64,000 bases of DNA from Acidovorax_G lacteus (GTDB taxonomy: Bacteria; Pseudomonadota; Gammaproteobacteria; Burkholderiales; Burkholderiaceae_C). The stretch spans positions 1 through 64,000 of the forward strand of contig NZ_BAABEX010000027.1 in NCBI RefSeq assembly GCF_039540375.1. Reading direction: 5' to 3'. The first letter of the stretch is position 1; every line of letters begins with the position of its first letter. The notes beneath the pieces were generated by a model, which saw only the letters and a program-made list of their open reading frames with translations, did no database searches and was not told where the DNA came from. A program made the position numbers and the translations under genes. Positions 18,641 to 28,591 of the stretch are shown in pieces.

Positions 18641-20026
18641 ATGCTTGCCCGCTTTGACGAACCGATTGCCGCGATTGCCACCGCCCCGGGACGGGGTGCT
18701 GTCGGCATCGTGCGCGTGTCTGGCCGCAATGTTCAGCCGGTGATCGACGCCGTCTGTGGGCGCGCCCTGCGCCCCCGGGAGGCCACGTACCTGCCCTTTC
18801 GAGCGGCCGATGGAAGCCCCATCGACCATGGGCTGGCATTGCACTTTCCAGCCCCTCACTCGTACACCGGCGAGGATGTGCTCGAACTGCAGGCCCATGG
18901 CGGTCCGGTGGTGCTGCAGTTGCTGCTGGCGCGCTGCCTAGAGGCGGGGGCTGCGCTGGGCCTGCGCGTGGCCCAGCCGGGCGAGTTCACGCAGCGGGCG
19001 TTTCTCAACGACAAAATCGATCTGGCGCAGGCCGAGGCCATTGCCGATCTGATCGACGCCAGCACCGAAGCCGCAGCACGCAGCGCGAGCCGATCGCTCT
19101 CGGGGGACTTTTCGCGCGAAGTGGAGCGGCTGCGAGAAGCCCTGGTGCACCTGCGCATGCTGGTGGAAGCCACGCTCGACTTCCCGGAGGAAGACATCGA
19201 CTTCCTGCAGCAGGCCGATGCGCAGGGCCAGCTGGAGCGGCTGCAGCAGACATTGGGGCAACTTCAGCAACGCGCACGACAGGGTGCGCTCTTGCGCGAA
19301 GGCATCAAGGTGGTGATCGCCGGGCAGCCGAACGCAGGCAAGAGCTCGCTGCTCAACGCACTGGCCGGCGCAGAGCTGGCCATCGTCACGCCCATTGCGG
19401 GCACCACCCGCGACACTGTGCAACAGACCATCCAGATCGAAGGTGTGCCACTGCACGTCATCGACACTGCTGGCCTGCGGGACGCGACGGATGAGGTCGA
19501 ACGCATAGGCATTGAGCGCGCCTGGAGCGAGATACGCCAGGCCGATGCCGTGTTATTTCTGCACGACCTGTCCCGCAGGGAAGACCCGCTGTACCAAGCT
19601 GCGGATGCCGCGATTGCGGACCAGCTGCAACGCCATCTGGGGCCGGATGTGCCGGTGCTGCAGGTCTGGAACAAGACCGATTGCATCCCGAGTGCTAACC
19701 ACGCGGGCGCGAGCGAGGACGTATGGCTGTCTGCTCGAACGGGCCAGGGACTGGAGGCCTTACGCAAGCGCCTGCTGCAGCTGGCCGGCTGGCAGGCTGT
19801 GCCCGAGGGGCTGTTTATTGCCCGGGAGCGCCATGTGCGCGCCCTGCAGGAGGTGCAGGCCCATCTGACGCAGAGCGCGGCGTGCCTGCAAGCGCGCCAG
19901 CCAGCGCTGGATCTTCTGGCCGAGGAGCTGCGGCAGGCCCAGCAGGCGCTCAATACCATCACCGGCGAGTTCAGTGCAGACGACCTGCTGGGCGTGATCT
20001 TCTCCAGCTTTTGCATCGGCAAATGA
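18641..20026 (+). CDS. mnmE: tRNA modification GTPase MnmE (TrmE)
   Basis: A 461-residue GTPase that with MnmG adds the cmnm5 group to U34 of certain tRNAs. The N-terminal tetrahydrofolate-binding domain starts FDEPIAAIATAPGRGAVGIV. The inserted G domain has GQPNAGKSSLLN (G1), TTRDT (G2), DTAG (G3) and WNKTD (G4). The C-terminus is CIGK, with the catalytic cysteine. GGAGGA precedes the ATG. mnmG, often near the origin, is not in this window. Confidence 0.97.
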   Translation: MLARFDEPIAAIATAPGRGAVGIVRVSGRNVQPVIDAVCGRALRPREATYLPFRAADGSPIDHGLALHFPAPHSYTGEDVLELQAHGGPVVLQLLLARCLEAGAALGLRVAQPGEFTQRAFLNDKIDLAQAEAIADLIDASTEAAARSASRSLSGDFSREVERLREALVHLRMLVEATLDFPEEDIDFLQQADAQGQLERLQQTLGQLQQRARQGALLREGIKVVIAGQPNAGKSSLLNALAGAELAIVTPIAGTTRDTVQQTIQIEGVPLHVIDTAGLRDATDEVERIGIERAWSEIRQADAVLFLHDLSRREDPLYQAADAAIADQLQRHLGPDVPVLQVWNKTDCIPSANHAGASEDVWLSARTGQGLEALRKRLLQLAGWQAVPEGLFIARERHVRALQEVQAHLTQSAACLQARQPALDLLAEELRQAQQALNTITGEFSADDLLGVIFSSFCIGK

Positions 20027-20149
20027 TGCGGGTAGGCGACGCCGGGGGGGCCGTCGGTCGGTCTGAGCCGCCCGCTGACCCCCTCAAGTTGTAAACGCGC
20101 GTAAGCGGCGCTTGTGCAGGACTGCGCAGCAGAGTAGCTTCGGGCCACC

Positions 20150-20641
20150 ATGAACGCGATTTCACCCGGCCTCCACAAGCATGAACTCCAGGGTCTGCTG
20201 GATGCCATTGCGCAGGCGAGCGCGGAAGACAGCATGACCAACCCGCTGACGCCTGCACAGTGGGAGATCCTGACCCCTTACCTGCAGCCCTGTACGCTGG
20301 CTGCCAGCCAGATCCTGTTCAATCAGGGGGCGACCGACCGGACCCTTTATCTCGTAGAAAGCGGCACTTTGAGCGTCCACTACCAGGACGACAAAGAGCG
20401 CCTTCGCTTGGCCATCGTAGGCCCCGGTTCTGTGGTGGGCGAGGGCGCTTTCTTCTCGCATCGCCCTCGCAGCGCGACGGTACAGGCCGCAGGAGTCTGC
20501 AGACTCTGGAGCCTGACGGCACTTCGCTTTGCCGAGCTGTCCAATCGCCAGCCCGCGATCGCCCTAGGCGTGGCCATGGCGGCCGGTGCGGTGCTGGCCA
20601 AACGCCTGGGCAACCGTCGGCGTCGCGTTGCAGCCACCTGA
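20150..20641 (+). CDS. Orphan cyclic-nucleotide-binding (CRP-type) domain protein
   Basis: A 163-residue protein made almost entirely of a cNMP-binding beta-barrel: SQILFNQGATDRTLYLVESG, then VVGEGAFFSHRPRSATVQAA, which matches the phosphate-binding cassette (GE...RSA). The C-terminal helix (AIALGVAMAAGAVLAKRLGN) is where CRP would continue into a helix-turn-helix, but none follows. It should therefore act as a regulatory subunit or ligand-binding protein and not as a DNA-binding regulator. Cyclic AMP or cyclic di-GMP are possible ligands; two cyclic-di-GMP enzymes lie within 18 kb on either side. Partner unknown. Confidence 0.75.
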   Translation: MNAISPGLHKHELQGLLDAIAQASAEDSMTNPLTPAQWEILTPYLQPCTLAASQILFNQGATDRTLYLVESGTLSVHYQDDKERLRLAIVGPGSVVGEGAFFSHRPRSATVQAAGVCRLWSLTALRFAELSNRQPAIALGVAMAAGAVLAKRLGNRRRRVAAT

Positions 20642-20738
20642 GCGTGCGCTGTACAGATCCACACCGGGCAACCCCAGCAGGTGGCCCACGGTGCCGCTTT
20701 ACACTTTCACCCCTCGCGCCTTCTCCTGAAAGCCCGCT

Positions 20739-21710
20739 ATGTCTCTGTTCAGCTGGTTCCGCCGCAAGTCGCAACCCACCCAGTCCCCAGGGGGGCATCA
20801 GCCCGCACAGGGCCTGTTGCAGGCCGACGCGACGGTACCCCTCAACCCGGGCCGACTCCCACCATCACCGTCCGCTCGTTCCGCTGAGCCCGCTGCCGGT
20901 CCGCGCAACGAGCGCATGGAGCGACGGGAAATGTTGTATGCCGTCGTACGCGACGCGATGGTGCGTGCCAGTGTGCTGACGGCGGGCTATAAGTTCAAGG
21001 TGCTGTCGCTCGACCAGCGAGGTCGTCAGTTCCTCGTGATGATAGATCTGGCCCGTGAATATGGCGGTGACACAAACCGTCTCAGCGAGATGGAGGTCCT
21101 GATCGCGCAAACGGCCAAGGCCCGACATGACATCCTGGTGACGGCGGTGTATTGGCGCATCCATGAGCAAGTGGCTGTCAGCGCCCCGGCCAAACCCTTG
21201 GGGGCGGCCGCTCCCGCAGAGCCTGCAGCCGCGCGACCCGCTACCGGATTCGTACGTCCTCAGCGACCGGAACGCAGTACTCCCGCTTCCTCGCCCGCTC
21301 CTCTGGGGTCTGCGGTTGCCACGGGCGCTCCATCGGGGCACTCTGCGAACCTTGGTGCACCCGCACCCGTGTCCGCTGCGTCTGTCCCTCCGGCCCAGCC
21401 CCGTACGGTTGCACCCGCTGCCCCGGAGTCCAAGCGCGCGCCATTGCTGCCTCCCAGGACCAGCACACCCTTCGAACCGATCGAGGCGGACGAGGTGGCG
21501 GCCTTCAAGCGCGCCCTGGCGGGCCAAGGTGCACAGGCGGCCGGACGTTCTGCTGCCGGCAGCGCCGCCGCGGCGCAGCCAGGCGTGGCTGTGCGCAGCG
21601 GGCCGTTGTTGCCTCTGCCCGAGTCCACCGGCTTCGAGGACACGGAAATGCCTGAATCCGAGCACCGGGGGCCAGACCTGAGCTCGACCCAGTACGGCGA
21701 ACTGCGCTGA
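20739..21710 (+). CDS. Hypothetical protein with folded N-terminus and disordered C-terminus
   Basis: A 323-residue protein I do not recognise. It starts MSLFSWFRRKSQP, then a short disordered stretch. A folded segment at about residues 58-150 includes RREMLYAVVRDAMVRASVLT, YKFKVLSLDQRGRQFLVMID and a long helix ending TAVYWRIHEQV. The remaining 170 residues are rich in Pro, Ala and Ser, with a FEPIEADEVAAFKRAL patch and an acidic C-terminus. There is no signal peptide or membrane segment. Codon use matches the neighbours. The upstream cNMP-domain gene ends 97 bp before and may be cotranscribed. Confidence 0.7.
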   Translation: MSLFSWFRRKSQPTQSPGGHQPAQGLLQADATVPLNPGRLPPSPSARSAEPAAGPRNERMERREMLYAVVRDAMVRASVLTAGYKFKVLSLDQRGRQFLVMIDLAREYGGDTNRLSEMEVLIAQTAKARHDILVTAVYWRIHEQVAVSAPAKPLGAAAPAEPAAARPATGFVRPQRPERSTPASSPAPLGSAVATGAPSGHSANLGAPAPVSAASVPPAQPRTVAPAAPESKRAPLLPPRTSTPFEPIEADEVAAFKRALAGQGAQAAGRSAAGSAAAAQPGVAVRSGPLLPLPESTGFEDTEMPESEHRGPDLSSTQYGELR

Positions 21711-21738
21711 CCTGCCGGCGGGGGGGTATGGGCGGCCC

Positions 21739-22293
21739 TTAGTGGCCCGCGAAGTCCACCAGCGTGTACAGCGGCAAGCCACCCGCCCGCAGCCGTGCCG
21801 AGCCACCCAGTTCTGGCAGATCCACGATGGCCGCTCCCTCGAACACCGTGGCGCCGAGTTTTTCGAGCAGCTTCTTGCCAGCCATCATGGTGCCGCCGGT
21901 GGCGATCAGGTCGTCGATCAGCAGCACACGATCACCCGCCCGTACTGCATCGGTGTGCAGCTCGACCGTGGCGCTGCCATATTCCAGCTCGTAGGTTTCC
22001 TCGACGGTGGTGAACGGCAGCTTGCCCTTTTTGCGGATGGGCACGAAGCCCACATTCAGCTCGTAGGCCACGACCGCACCCAGGATGAAGCCCCGTGCGT
22101 CCAGCCCAGCCACCACATCCGGGCGCATCCCGCGGTCCATGTAGCGGTGTACGAAGGCGTCGATCAGCACCCGGAACACCTTGGGGTCTTGAAGCAGGGG
22201 AGTGATGTCGCGGAATTGAACACCCGCAGACGGCCAGTCTGGAACAGTCCGGATGTGTTGGCGCAGGTAGTCGTTGACGCTCAGAGCTTGCAT
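21739..22293 (-). CDS. apt: Adenine phosphoribosyltransferase
   Basis: A 184-residue purine salvage enzyme converting adenine and PRPP to AMP. The PRPP-binding motif VLLIDDLIATGGTM is clear, and FRDITPLLQDP and GLDARGFILG are the family's other signatures. I start at 22293 (MQALSVNDYLRQHI), close to the usual 170-185 residues; two in-frame ATGs further upstream (22344, 22398) have no family character. It is convergent with the hypothetical gene before it and divergent from the large GGDEF-EAL gene. Confidence 0.95.
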   Translation of the reverse strand: MQALSVNDYLRQHIRTVPDWPSAGVQFRDITPLLQDPKVFRVLIDAFVHRYMDRGMRPDVVAGLDARGFILGAVVAYELNVGFVPIRKKGKLPFTTVEETYELEYGSATVELHTDAVRAGDRVLLIDDLIATGGTMMAGKKLLEKLGATVFEGAAIVDLPELGGSARLRAGGLPLYTLVDFAGH

Positions 22294-22457
22294 AGCGAGG
22301 AGGAGTTGCGGGACGGAGAGGGGCCCGAGTGTATCCACCGACATACGCGTGCACACCAGTGCTGTCAGCGGCGGCCTTGGCCCCCATAATGGAAGCACGA
22401 TGGAAGCGCTCTGCCGCAGCCCTTCCCGCTCCTGTTCCGGGCGGCCTCACGACGACC

Positions 22458-25400
22458 ATGTCCATTTCAGTCTTGCTGGTGGAAAGCGATCCTGACCATG
22501 CCCAGGCCGTGGTGCAGGCGCTGAGCGACGCTTGGCTAGGATGGAAGGTACTGTCCACCTCCACGGTGTCCCAAGCGCTGGAGGTCCTGGAGCAGCACCG
22601 GGTCGACGCCGTGCTGGCAGCGCAGCGGCTGACGGACGGCACCGCCTACGATGTGCTGACACCGCTGCGAGGCGTGCCAGCCCTGATCGCTGTGCCGCAG
22701 GGGGCCGAAGCCGACGCAGCGCTGGCCATGCGCCATGGTTTTGCGGATTTCGTGGTCCGGCATCCGCATGGTGACCACCTACTGACGCTGCCCGCGCAGA
22801 TTGAGGCCGTACTGGAGCGAGCAGAGAACTCGCGGGCCAGGCTTGCGGCCGAGAACGCTCTCGCACGCCAGCATCGCCTGTTGCAGGCCATCACCCGGGC
22901 GCAATCGCTGTTCATTGCCCATGCGACCCCTGCGGCAGCCTTCGACGCTTTGCTCCAGGAGCTGATGGATCTGACCGGCAGCCAGTTCGGACTCATCGGG
23001 CCCGTCCACCGCGCTGCAGACGGGCCCATGCGGCTGGAGCTGCATGCCTGGCTTGATCGCAGGCCTATGGTGGGCGCTGGCACTGAAGCGGATTCCGTCC
23101 ATCGCCCGTCCGATCTGGGAGGGATGGCGTGCGACGATCCGGACACCTTGATCGGCCAGACGCTGATGGGTGGGCAGCCGCAGATCCTCAACCATGCCCC
23201 GGGTCGCCTGTGCAGTGCAGGGCTTGCGGAGCGGCGGGGCCCACTGTCCAACTTTCTTGGGCTGCCCATTCTCGCGGCGGGGGAAATCGTGGCGTTCGTA
23301 GGGCTGGCCGATCGACCCGGAGGCTACCCCTCTTCCGAGATCGCGTTTCTTGCTCCGCTGCTGAACGCCGTCGCGCAACTCGAACTGGCCCGCCGTGCTG
23401 CACAGGTGCGCGAATCGATCGAAGCGCAGCTCGCTCAGACGAGTGAATTGCTGGCAGAGAAAACCCAGGCCCTCGAGGTGACGCTGGCCAGCGTGTCCCA
23501 GGGGATCAGCAACGTCGATGCGCAAGGGCGCATCCTCGTCTACAACCAGCGCTATCTCGAACTGCTCGATCTGCCCGAGTCCCTGTTGGCCGGGCAGCCT
23601 CTTGCGGAGGAGGTCGTTCGGTTCCAGGCGGAGCGCGGTGACTTTGGCGATGGATTCGCCCTGTTCGATCCCCGGACGCGCCGGTTGGTGGCCCAGAGCT
23701 ATGCCATCAAGGGGGGGCAGGCCGAGGTGCCGGACCAATATGTCCGCCGGACCCATACCGGGCGCTATATCGAAGTGCGCACGCGCTTTCTGCCCAACGG
23801 CACCCGGGTGCGCACGTTCACCGACGTCACGGACTATCTGGGGGCGCTGGATGCGCTCCGGGAAAGCGAGGAGCGCTGGCGCAGCATGACCAAGCTCTCG
23901 TCGGACTGGTATTGGGAGCAGGATGCCGACCTGCGCTTCGTGCGCGTGGATGCACCTTCCAACGAACGGCAGTCCTGGCTCAACGAAGCCGCCTTGCTGG
24001 GCCGGCGCCGCTGGGAATTTCCCGAGGCGCAGCAGGACGAGAGCCACTGGCGTGCCCACCGGGCCCAGCTGGAAGCGCGCGAGACCTTTCACGACTTCGA
24101 AATGTGCCGGGTGGACGCAGAGGGCCGCCCAGTATGGCTGTCTGTCAGTGGCGAGCCGATTTTTGACGATGAAGGCGGGTTCCGGGGCTACCGCGGTGTG
24201 GCACGTGACATCACGGAGCGCAAACGTGCCGAGGCGGAAATCCAGCGTCTGGCGTTCTACGACGAACTGACCGGGCTTCCCAACCGGCGCTTGTTGCTTG
24301 ACCGTATCGAGCGCGTCGGCGTGCGGTGTGAACGCGAGCGCCGCCATGCGGCATTGCTGTTCCTGGACCTCGACAACTTCAAGCATGTGAACGACACCTT
24401 GGGCCACGAATGGGGCGACAGCCTGCTGGTGCAGGCGTCCCAGCGCCTGGGGCAGTGTGTGCGCGCGAGCGACACCGTGGCCCGCCTCGGGGGGGACGAA
24501 TTCGTCGTGGTGCTGGCCCACTTGCATGCACAGACGGAACAAGCGGCCAGCGAGGCCGAAGGCGTGGCCCTCAAGGTTCTGGCCGAGCTCAACCGCCCCT
24601 ATTTGCTGGGCGGGGCCGAGACGCACAGCACGGCCAGCATCGGGCTGGCATTGTTTTCAGACCGGCAGCATCCCGTGCTAGAGCTGCTCAAGCGCGCGGA
24701 CCTTGCCATGTACCAGGCCAAAGCCCAGGGGCGCAATACGCTGTGCTTCTACGACCCGGCCATGCAGGCGGCTGCCAGCGCGCGCTCAGCACTTGAGGCC
24801 GACATCCGCCAGGGCCTGCAACGTGGTGAATTCTTGCTGCATTACCAGCCGGTGGTCGATGCGCGCGGCCAGGTGCAGGGCGCAGAGGCGCTTGTGCGGT
24901 GGTCGCATCCGCAACGCGGGCTGGTGTCTCCGGGCGACTTCATCCCCGTGGCCGAGCAAACGGGCCTGATCGTGCCGCTGGGGCAGCGGGTTCTGGGCCT
25001 GGCGTGCGCGCAACTGGCGCAATGGGCGGCCGATCCAATGCGCAGACACTGGCGTTTGGCGGTGAACGTGAGCGCCCAGGAGTTCCGGCACCTGGATTTC
25101 GTGGGGGGGGTGCTGCAGGTGTTGGAGCACACGGGCGCAGATGCCCGGCGGCTCACGCTTGAACTCACCGAGAGCCTGCTGCTCCACGATGTGGAAGAAA
25201 GCATCACCAAGATGCAGACACTGCGCGAGCGGGGTGTCGGTTTTTCCCTCGACGACTTTGGTACCGGATATTCCAGCCTCAGTTACCTCAAGCGTCTGCC
25301 GCTCGATCAGCTCAAGATCGACCAGGGGTTTGTGCGCGATGTGCTGACCGATCCGAACGACGCCGCGATTGCCTGCACCATCGTGGCCCTGGCCCAGAGC

Positions 25401-25541
25401 TTGGGCCTTGAGGTGGTGGCCGAAGGGGTGGAGACCGACGGCCAGCGCGACTTTCTGTTGCGCAATGGGTGTCGGCAGTTCCAGGGATACTTGTTCGGCC
25501 GGCCGGCCCCGATATCAGACTGGGTGCAGCCCGCCTCCTGA
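22458..25541 (+). CDS. REC-like/GAF/PAS/PAS/GGDEF/EAL dual-domain cyclic-di-GMP protein
   Basis: A 1027-residue cytoplasmic protein. The first 120 residues resemble a receiver domain (ISVLLVESDPDHAQAVVQAL) but the usual phospho-acceptor Asp context is not clear. GAF spans about 140-305, PAS about 335-455 and 467-590, GGDEF about 592-760 and EAL from 776. The cyclase motif RLGGDEF is intact with an RASD inhibitory site five residues ahead. The phosphodiesterase domain has AEALVRW, NVSAQEF, ELTES, DDFGTGYSSLSYL, LKID and GVET, so all main catalytic residues are present. Both activities are possible; which dominates cannot be read from sequence. I start at the ATG at 22458, where the receiver-like fold begins. 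Confidence 0.92.
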   Translation: MSISVLLVESDPDHAQAVVQALSDAWLGWKVLSTSTVSQALEVLEQHRVDAVLAAQRLTDGTAYDVLTPLRGVPALIAVPQGAEADAALAMRHGFADFVVRHPHGDHLLTLPAQIEAVLERAENSRARLAAENALARQHRLLQAITRAQSLFIAHATPAAAFDALLQELMDLTGSQFGLIGPVHRAADGPMRLELHAWLDRRPMVGAGTEADSVHRPSDLGGMACDDPDTLIGQTLMGGQPQILNHAPGRLCSAGLAERRGPLSNFLGLPILAAGEIVAFVGLADRPGGYPSSEIAFLAPLLNAVAQLELARRAAQVRESIEAQLAQTSELLAEKTQALEVTLASVSQGISNVDAQGRILVYNQRYLELLDLPESLLAGQPLAEEVVRFQAERGDFGDGFALFDPRTRRLVAQSYAIKGGQAEVPDQYVRRTHTGRYIEVRTRFLPNGTRVRTFTDVTDYLGALDALRESEERWRSMTKLSSDWYWEQDADLRFVRVDAPSNERQSWLNEAALLGRRRWEFPEAQQDESHWRAHRAQLEARETFHDFEMCRVDAEGRPVWLSVSGEPIFDDEGGFRGYRGVARDITERKRAEAEIQRLAFYDELTGLPNRRLLLDRIERVGVRCERERRHAALLFLDLDNFKHVNDTLGHEWGDSLLVQASQRLGQCVRASDTVARLGGDEFVVVLAHLHAQTEQAASEAEGVALKVLAELNRPYLLGGAETHSTASIGLALFSDRQHPVLELLKRADLAMYQAKAQGRNTLCFYDPAMQAAASARSALEADIRQGLQRGEFLLHYQPVVDARGQVQGAEALVRWSHPQRGLVSPGDFIPVAEQTGLIVPLGQRVLGLACAQLAQWAADPMRRHWRLAVNVSAQEFRHLDFVGGVLQVLEHTGADARRLTLELTESLLLHDVEESITKMQTLRERGVGFSLDDFGTGYSSLSYLKRLPLDQLKIDQGFVRDVLTDPNDAAIACTIVALAQSLGLEVVAEGVETDGQRDFLLRNGCRQFQGYLFGRPAPISDWVQPAS

Positions 25542-25554
25542 GCCCCCCATCGAA

Positions 25555-27540
25555 TCAGCCGCGCAGCAGTTTGTCCTCGGCCAGTGCCAGTGCCGCCGGA
25601 TGCCCGGAGAGCACCAGCGTATCGCCCGCGGACAGCACCGTATCGTCCTGTGCCGCCCACATGCGGCCGTTGCTGCGCCGCAGGTTCACCACCTGCACGC
25701 CCATGGTGCTCAGTGCCAGCGAGCCCAGCGGCTGGCCCAGACCATAGGCGCCCGGAGGCAGGCTGACCGTCGCCAGCCGTTCCTGATCGCGCTCGGCCAC
25801 TGTGTCATCGTCGGCCCCGTGGAAGTAGCCCCGCAGCAGGTTGTAGCGCGCGTCGCGCTGGTCCTGCACCAGGCGCAGCACGCGGCGCATGGGCACTCCC
25901 ACCAGCGCTAGTGCGTGGCTGGCCAGCATCAACGAGCCTTCGATGGCCTCGGGCACCACCTCGGTGGCCCCAGCGGACTGCAGCTTGTCCAGGTGCAGAT
26001 CGTCCTGGGTGCGCACGATCACGGGCACCTGCGGCGCGTGGGCGCGGGTGTTCGCCAGCACCTTGAGCGCCGCCGGGACGTCGATGTAGGTCACGGCCAC
26101 GGCGCGCGCGCGCACCAGGCCTGCGGCCATCAGGGCCTGCAGCCGCGTGGCGTCGCCGTACACCACCGAATCGCCGGCCGCTGCCGCCTGGCGCACCCGG
26201 TCCGGGTCCAGGTCCAGGGCCATGTAGGGAATCTGCTCGCGCTCGAGCATGCGCGCCAGGTTCTGGCCGCAGCGGCCGTAGCCGCAGATGATCACGTGGC
26301 CGCTGCTGTTGATGGATTTGCGCGCGATGCTCGTCATTTGCAGCGATTGCTGCAACCAGTCGCTGGAGACCAGCTTCATCACAATGCTGTTGCTGTGCAT
26401 CACCACAAAAGGCGTGGCCAGCATCGACAACACCATGGCCGCGAGGATGGGGTTCATCAGCGCGGGCTCCACCAGTCCGCGCTGCTGGGTCAGCGACAGC
26501 AGCACAAAGCCAAACTCGCCAGCCTGCGCCAGGTACAGCCCGGTGCGCAGCGCCACGCCGGTGGTGGCGCCCATGGCCCGCGCCAGCAGCAGGATCAGCA
26601 GCAGTTTCAGGCCCATCAGCACCAGCAGCAGGCCGAGCACCATGCCCCAGCGGTCGATCAGGATGTGCCAGTCCAGCATCATGCCGATGGTGATGAAGAA
26701 CAGGCCCAGCAGCACGTCGTGAAACGGCCGGATGTCGGTGCCCACCTGGTGGCGGTATTCGGTTTCGGACACCAGCACGCCCGCAATGAAAGCGCCCAGC
26801 GCCAGGCTCAGCCCGGCCAGTTCGGTCAGCCAGGCCAGCCCGAGCGTGATGAGCAGCAGGTTGAGCATGAACAGCTCGTCGCTCTTGCGCCGCGCCACCA
26901 GCGTGAGCCACCACCGCATCAGCCGCTGCCCGCCGGTGAGCAGCAGCGCAACCAGCACCGTCGCTTTGAGCAGTGCCAGGCCGAGCGCCGCCAGCAGGTC
27001 GTCGGGCGAACTGCCCAGCGCCGGGATCAGCACCAGCAAGGGCACCACCGCGAGATCCTGAAAGAGCAGCACGCCCATCACACGACGGCCGTGTTCGCTT
27101 TCCAGTTCGGCGCGTTCGGCCATCAGCTTGACCACGATGGCCGTGCTGCTCATGGCCAGCACGCCCGACAGCGCCAGCGCACTTTGCCAGCCCATGGTCC
27201 ACACGCCGCCCAGGGTGTGTGCCAGCGCCAGGCCGCCTGCGGTGAGCACCGCCATGGTCAGCAGCACTTGCAGCAGGCCCAGGCCGAACACCTGGCGGCG
27301 CATGGCGCGCAGCTTGGGCAGGCTGAACTCCAGCCCGATTGCGAACATCAGGAACACCACACCGAACTCGCCCAGGTGGCGCACCGCCTCGGAGTTCTGC
27401 GCCAGCGCCAGCGCGTGTGGGCCGATCAGGATGCCCGCTGCCAGGTAGCCCAGCATGGGCGGCAGCTTCAGGCTGCGGCACACCACCACGCCCAGCACCG
27501 CGGCCAGCAGGTAGAGCAGCGTGAGCGCGAGTGAGGACAT
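25555..27540 (-). CDS. KefB/KefC-like monovalent cation:proton antiporter with TrkA-N and TrkA-C domains
   Basis: A 661-residue inner-membrane transporter of the CPA2 family. Residues 1 to about 390 form 12-13 membrane helices starting LALTLLYLLAAVLGVVVCR; GIEFS-type text appears as FAIGLEFSLPKL. A TrkA-N nucleotide-binding domain follows (HVIICGYGRCGQNLARML, about residues 415-540), then a TrkA-C domain. This layout matches YbaL/KefB, where NAD(H) or glutathione adducts gate K+/H+ exchange. It is divergent from kdsD with a 49-bp spacer, an arrangement I recall from related genomes. Confidence 0.9.
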   Translation of the reverse strand: MSSLALTLLYLLAAVLGVVVCRSLKLPPMLGYLAAGILIGPHALALAQNSEAVRHLGEFGVVFLMFAIGLEFSLPKLRAMRRQVFGLGLLQVLLTMAVLTAGGLALAHTLGGVWTMGWQSALALSGVLAMSSTAIVVKLMAERAELESEHGRRVMGVLLFQDLAVVPLLVLIPALGSSPDDLLAALGLALLKATVLVALLLTGGQRLMRWWLTLVARRKSDELFMLNLLLITLGLAWLTELAGLSLALGAFIAGVLVSETEYRHQVGTDIRPFHDVLLGLFFITIGMMLDWHILIDRWGMVLGLLLVLMGLKLLLILLLARAMGATTGVALRTGLYLAQAGEFGFVLLSLTQQRGLVEPALMNPILAAMVLSMLATPFVVMHSNSIVMKLVSSDWLQQSLQMTSIARKSINSSGHVIICGYGRCGQNLARMLEREQIPYMALDLDPDRVRQAAAAGDSVVYGDATRLQALMAAGLVRARAVAVTYIDVPAALKVLANTRAHAPQVPVIVRTQDDLHLDKLQSAGATEVVPEAIEGSLMLASHALALVGVPMRRVLRLVQDQRDARYNLLRGYFHGADDDTVAERDQERLATVSLPPGAYGLGQPLGSLALSTMGVQVVNLRRSNGRMWAAQDDTVLSAGDTLVLSGHPAALALAEDKLLRG

Positions 27541-27589
27541 GCTCCGATGCTATCCGAGCGCCCCGCACCCGGTCGATAGAATCGGCTGC

Positions 27590-28591
27590 ATGACCGCTGC
27601 CCCCGACGCGCCCCCGACCCTGGACGCTGCCCGCGCCCTGCGCTTGGCCCACGAAACCTTCGACATCGAGGCGGCCGCGGTGCTGGGGCTCAAGGCCCGC
27701 ACGGGCGACGCCTTTGCCCGCGCCGTATCGGCCATGCTGGCCGTGCGTGGGCGTGTGGTTGTCATGGGCATGGGCAAGAGCGGCCACATCGGCCGCAAGA
27801 TCGCGGCCACGCTGGCCTCTACCGGCACGCCGGCCATGTTTGTGCACCCGGCCGAAGCCAGCCATGGCGACCTGGGCATGATCAAGTCGGTGGATCTGGT
27901 GCTTGCGCTGTCCAACAGCGGCGAAGTCGATGAGGTGACCACGCTCTTGCCCGTGATCAAGCGCCTGGGCGCGACGCTGGTGGCCATGACCGGGAGGCCG
28001 CAGTCCACGCTCGCGCGGCATGCCGACATCGTGCTCGACACCGGCGTGGAGCGCGAGGCCTGCCCGCTGCAGCTTGCCCCCACGGCCAGCACCACGGCGC
28101 AACTGGCCATGGGCGACGCCCTGGCCGTGGCTTTGCTGGACGCGCGCGGCTTCCGCCCGGAGGATTTCGCGCGCTCGCACCCCGGCGGATCGCTGGGCCG
28201 CAAGCTGCTCACCCATGTGGCCGATGTGATGCGCCGCGGCGATCAGGTGCCGCGCGTGGCGCCGCACACGGGCTTCAGCGACCTGATGCGCGAGATGAGC
28301 GCCAAGGGCCTGGGCGCTGCCGCCGTGGTGGACGACAACGGCCGCCCGGTCGGTATCTTCACCGACGGCGACCTGCGCCGCTGCATCGAGGCCGGCACCG
28401 ACCTGCGCGCGATGACGGCCGCCGAGATCATGCACCCCCGCCCGCGCCGCATCGCGGCCGACGCGCTGGCCGCCGACGCGGCCGACATGATGGAAGCCCA
28501 TGGCATCACCAGCGTGCTCGTGGTCGATGCCGACGAGCGGCTCATTGGCGTGGTACACATTGGCGACCTGATGCGCGCCAAGGTGATCTGA
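27590..28591 (+). CDS. kdsD: Arabinose 5-phosphate isomerase
   Basis: A 333-residue enzyme interconverting ribulose 5-phosphate and arabinose 5-phosphate, the first step to the LPS sugar Kdo. The N-terminal SIS domain has VVVMGMGKSGHIGRKIAATLAS and LVLALSNSGEVDEV. Two CBS domains follow from about residue 210 (VADVMRRGDQVPRV and AEIMHPRPRRIA). The start at 27590 gives MTAAPDAPPTLD. Its stop overlaps the kdsC start by one base (TGATG), so the genes are translationally coupled. Confidence 0.95.
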   Translation: MTAAPDAPPTLDAARALRLAHETFDIEAAAVLGLKARTGDAFARAVSAMLAVRGRVVVMGMGKSGHIGRKIAATLASTGTPAMFVHPAEASHGDLGMIKSVDLVLALSNSGEVDEVTTLLPVIKRLGATLVAMTGRPQSTLARHADIVLDTGVEREACPLQLAPTASTTAQLAMGDALAVALLDARGFRPEDFARSHPGGSLGRKLLTHVADVMRRGDQVPRVAPHTGFSDLMREMSAKGLGAAAVVDDNGRPVGIFTDGDLRRCIEAGTDLRAMTAAEIMHPRPRRIAADALAADAADMMEAHGITSVLVVDADERLIGVVHIGDLMRAKVI

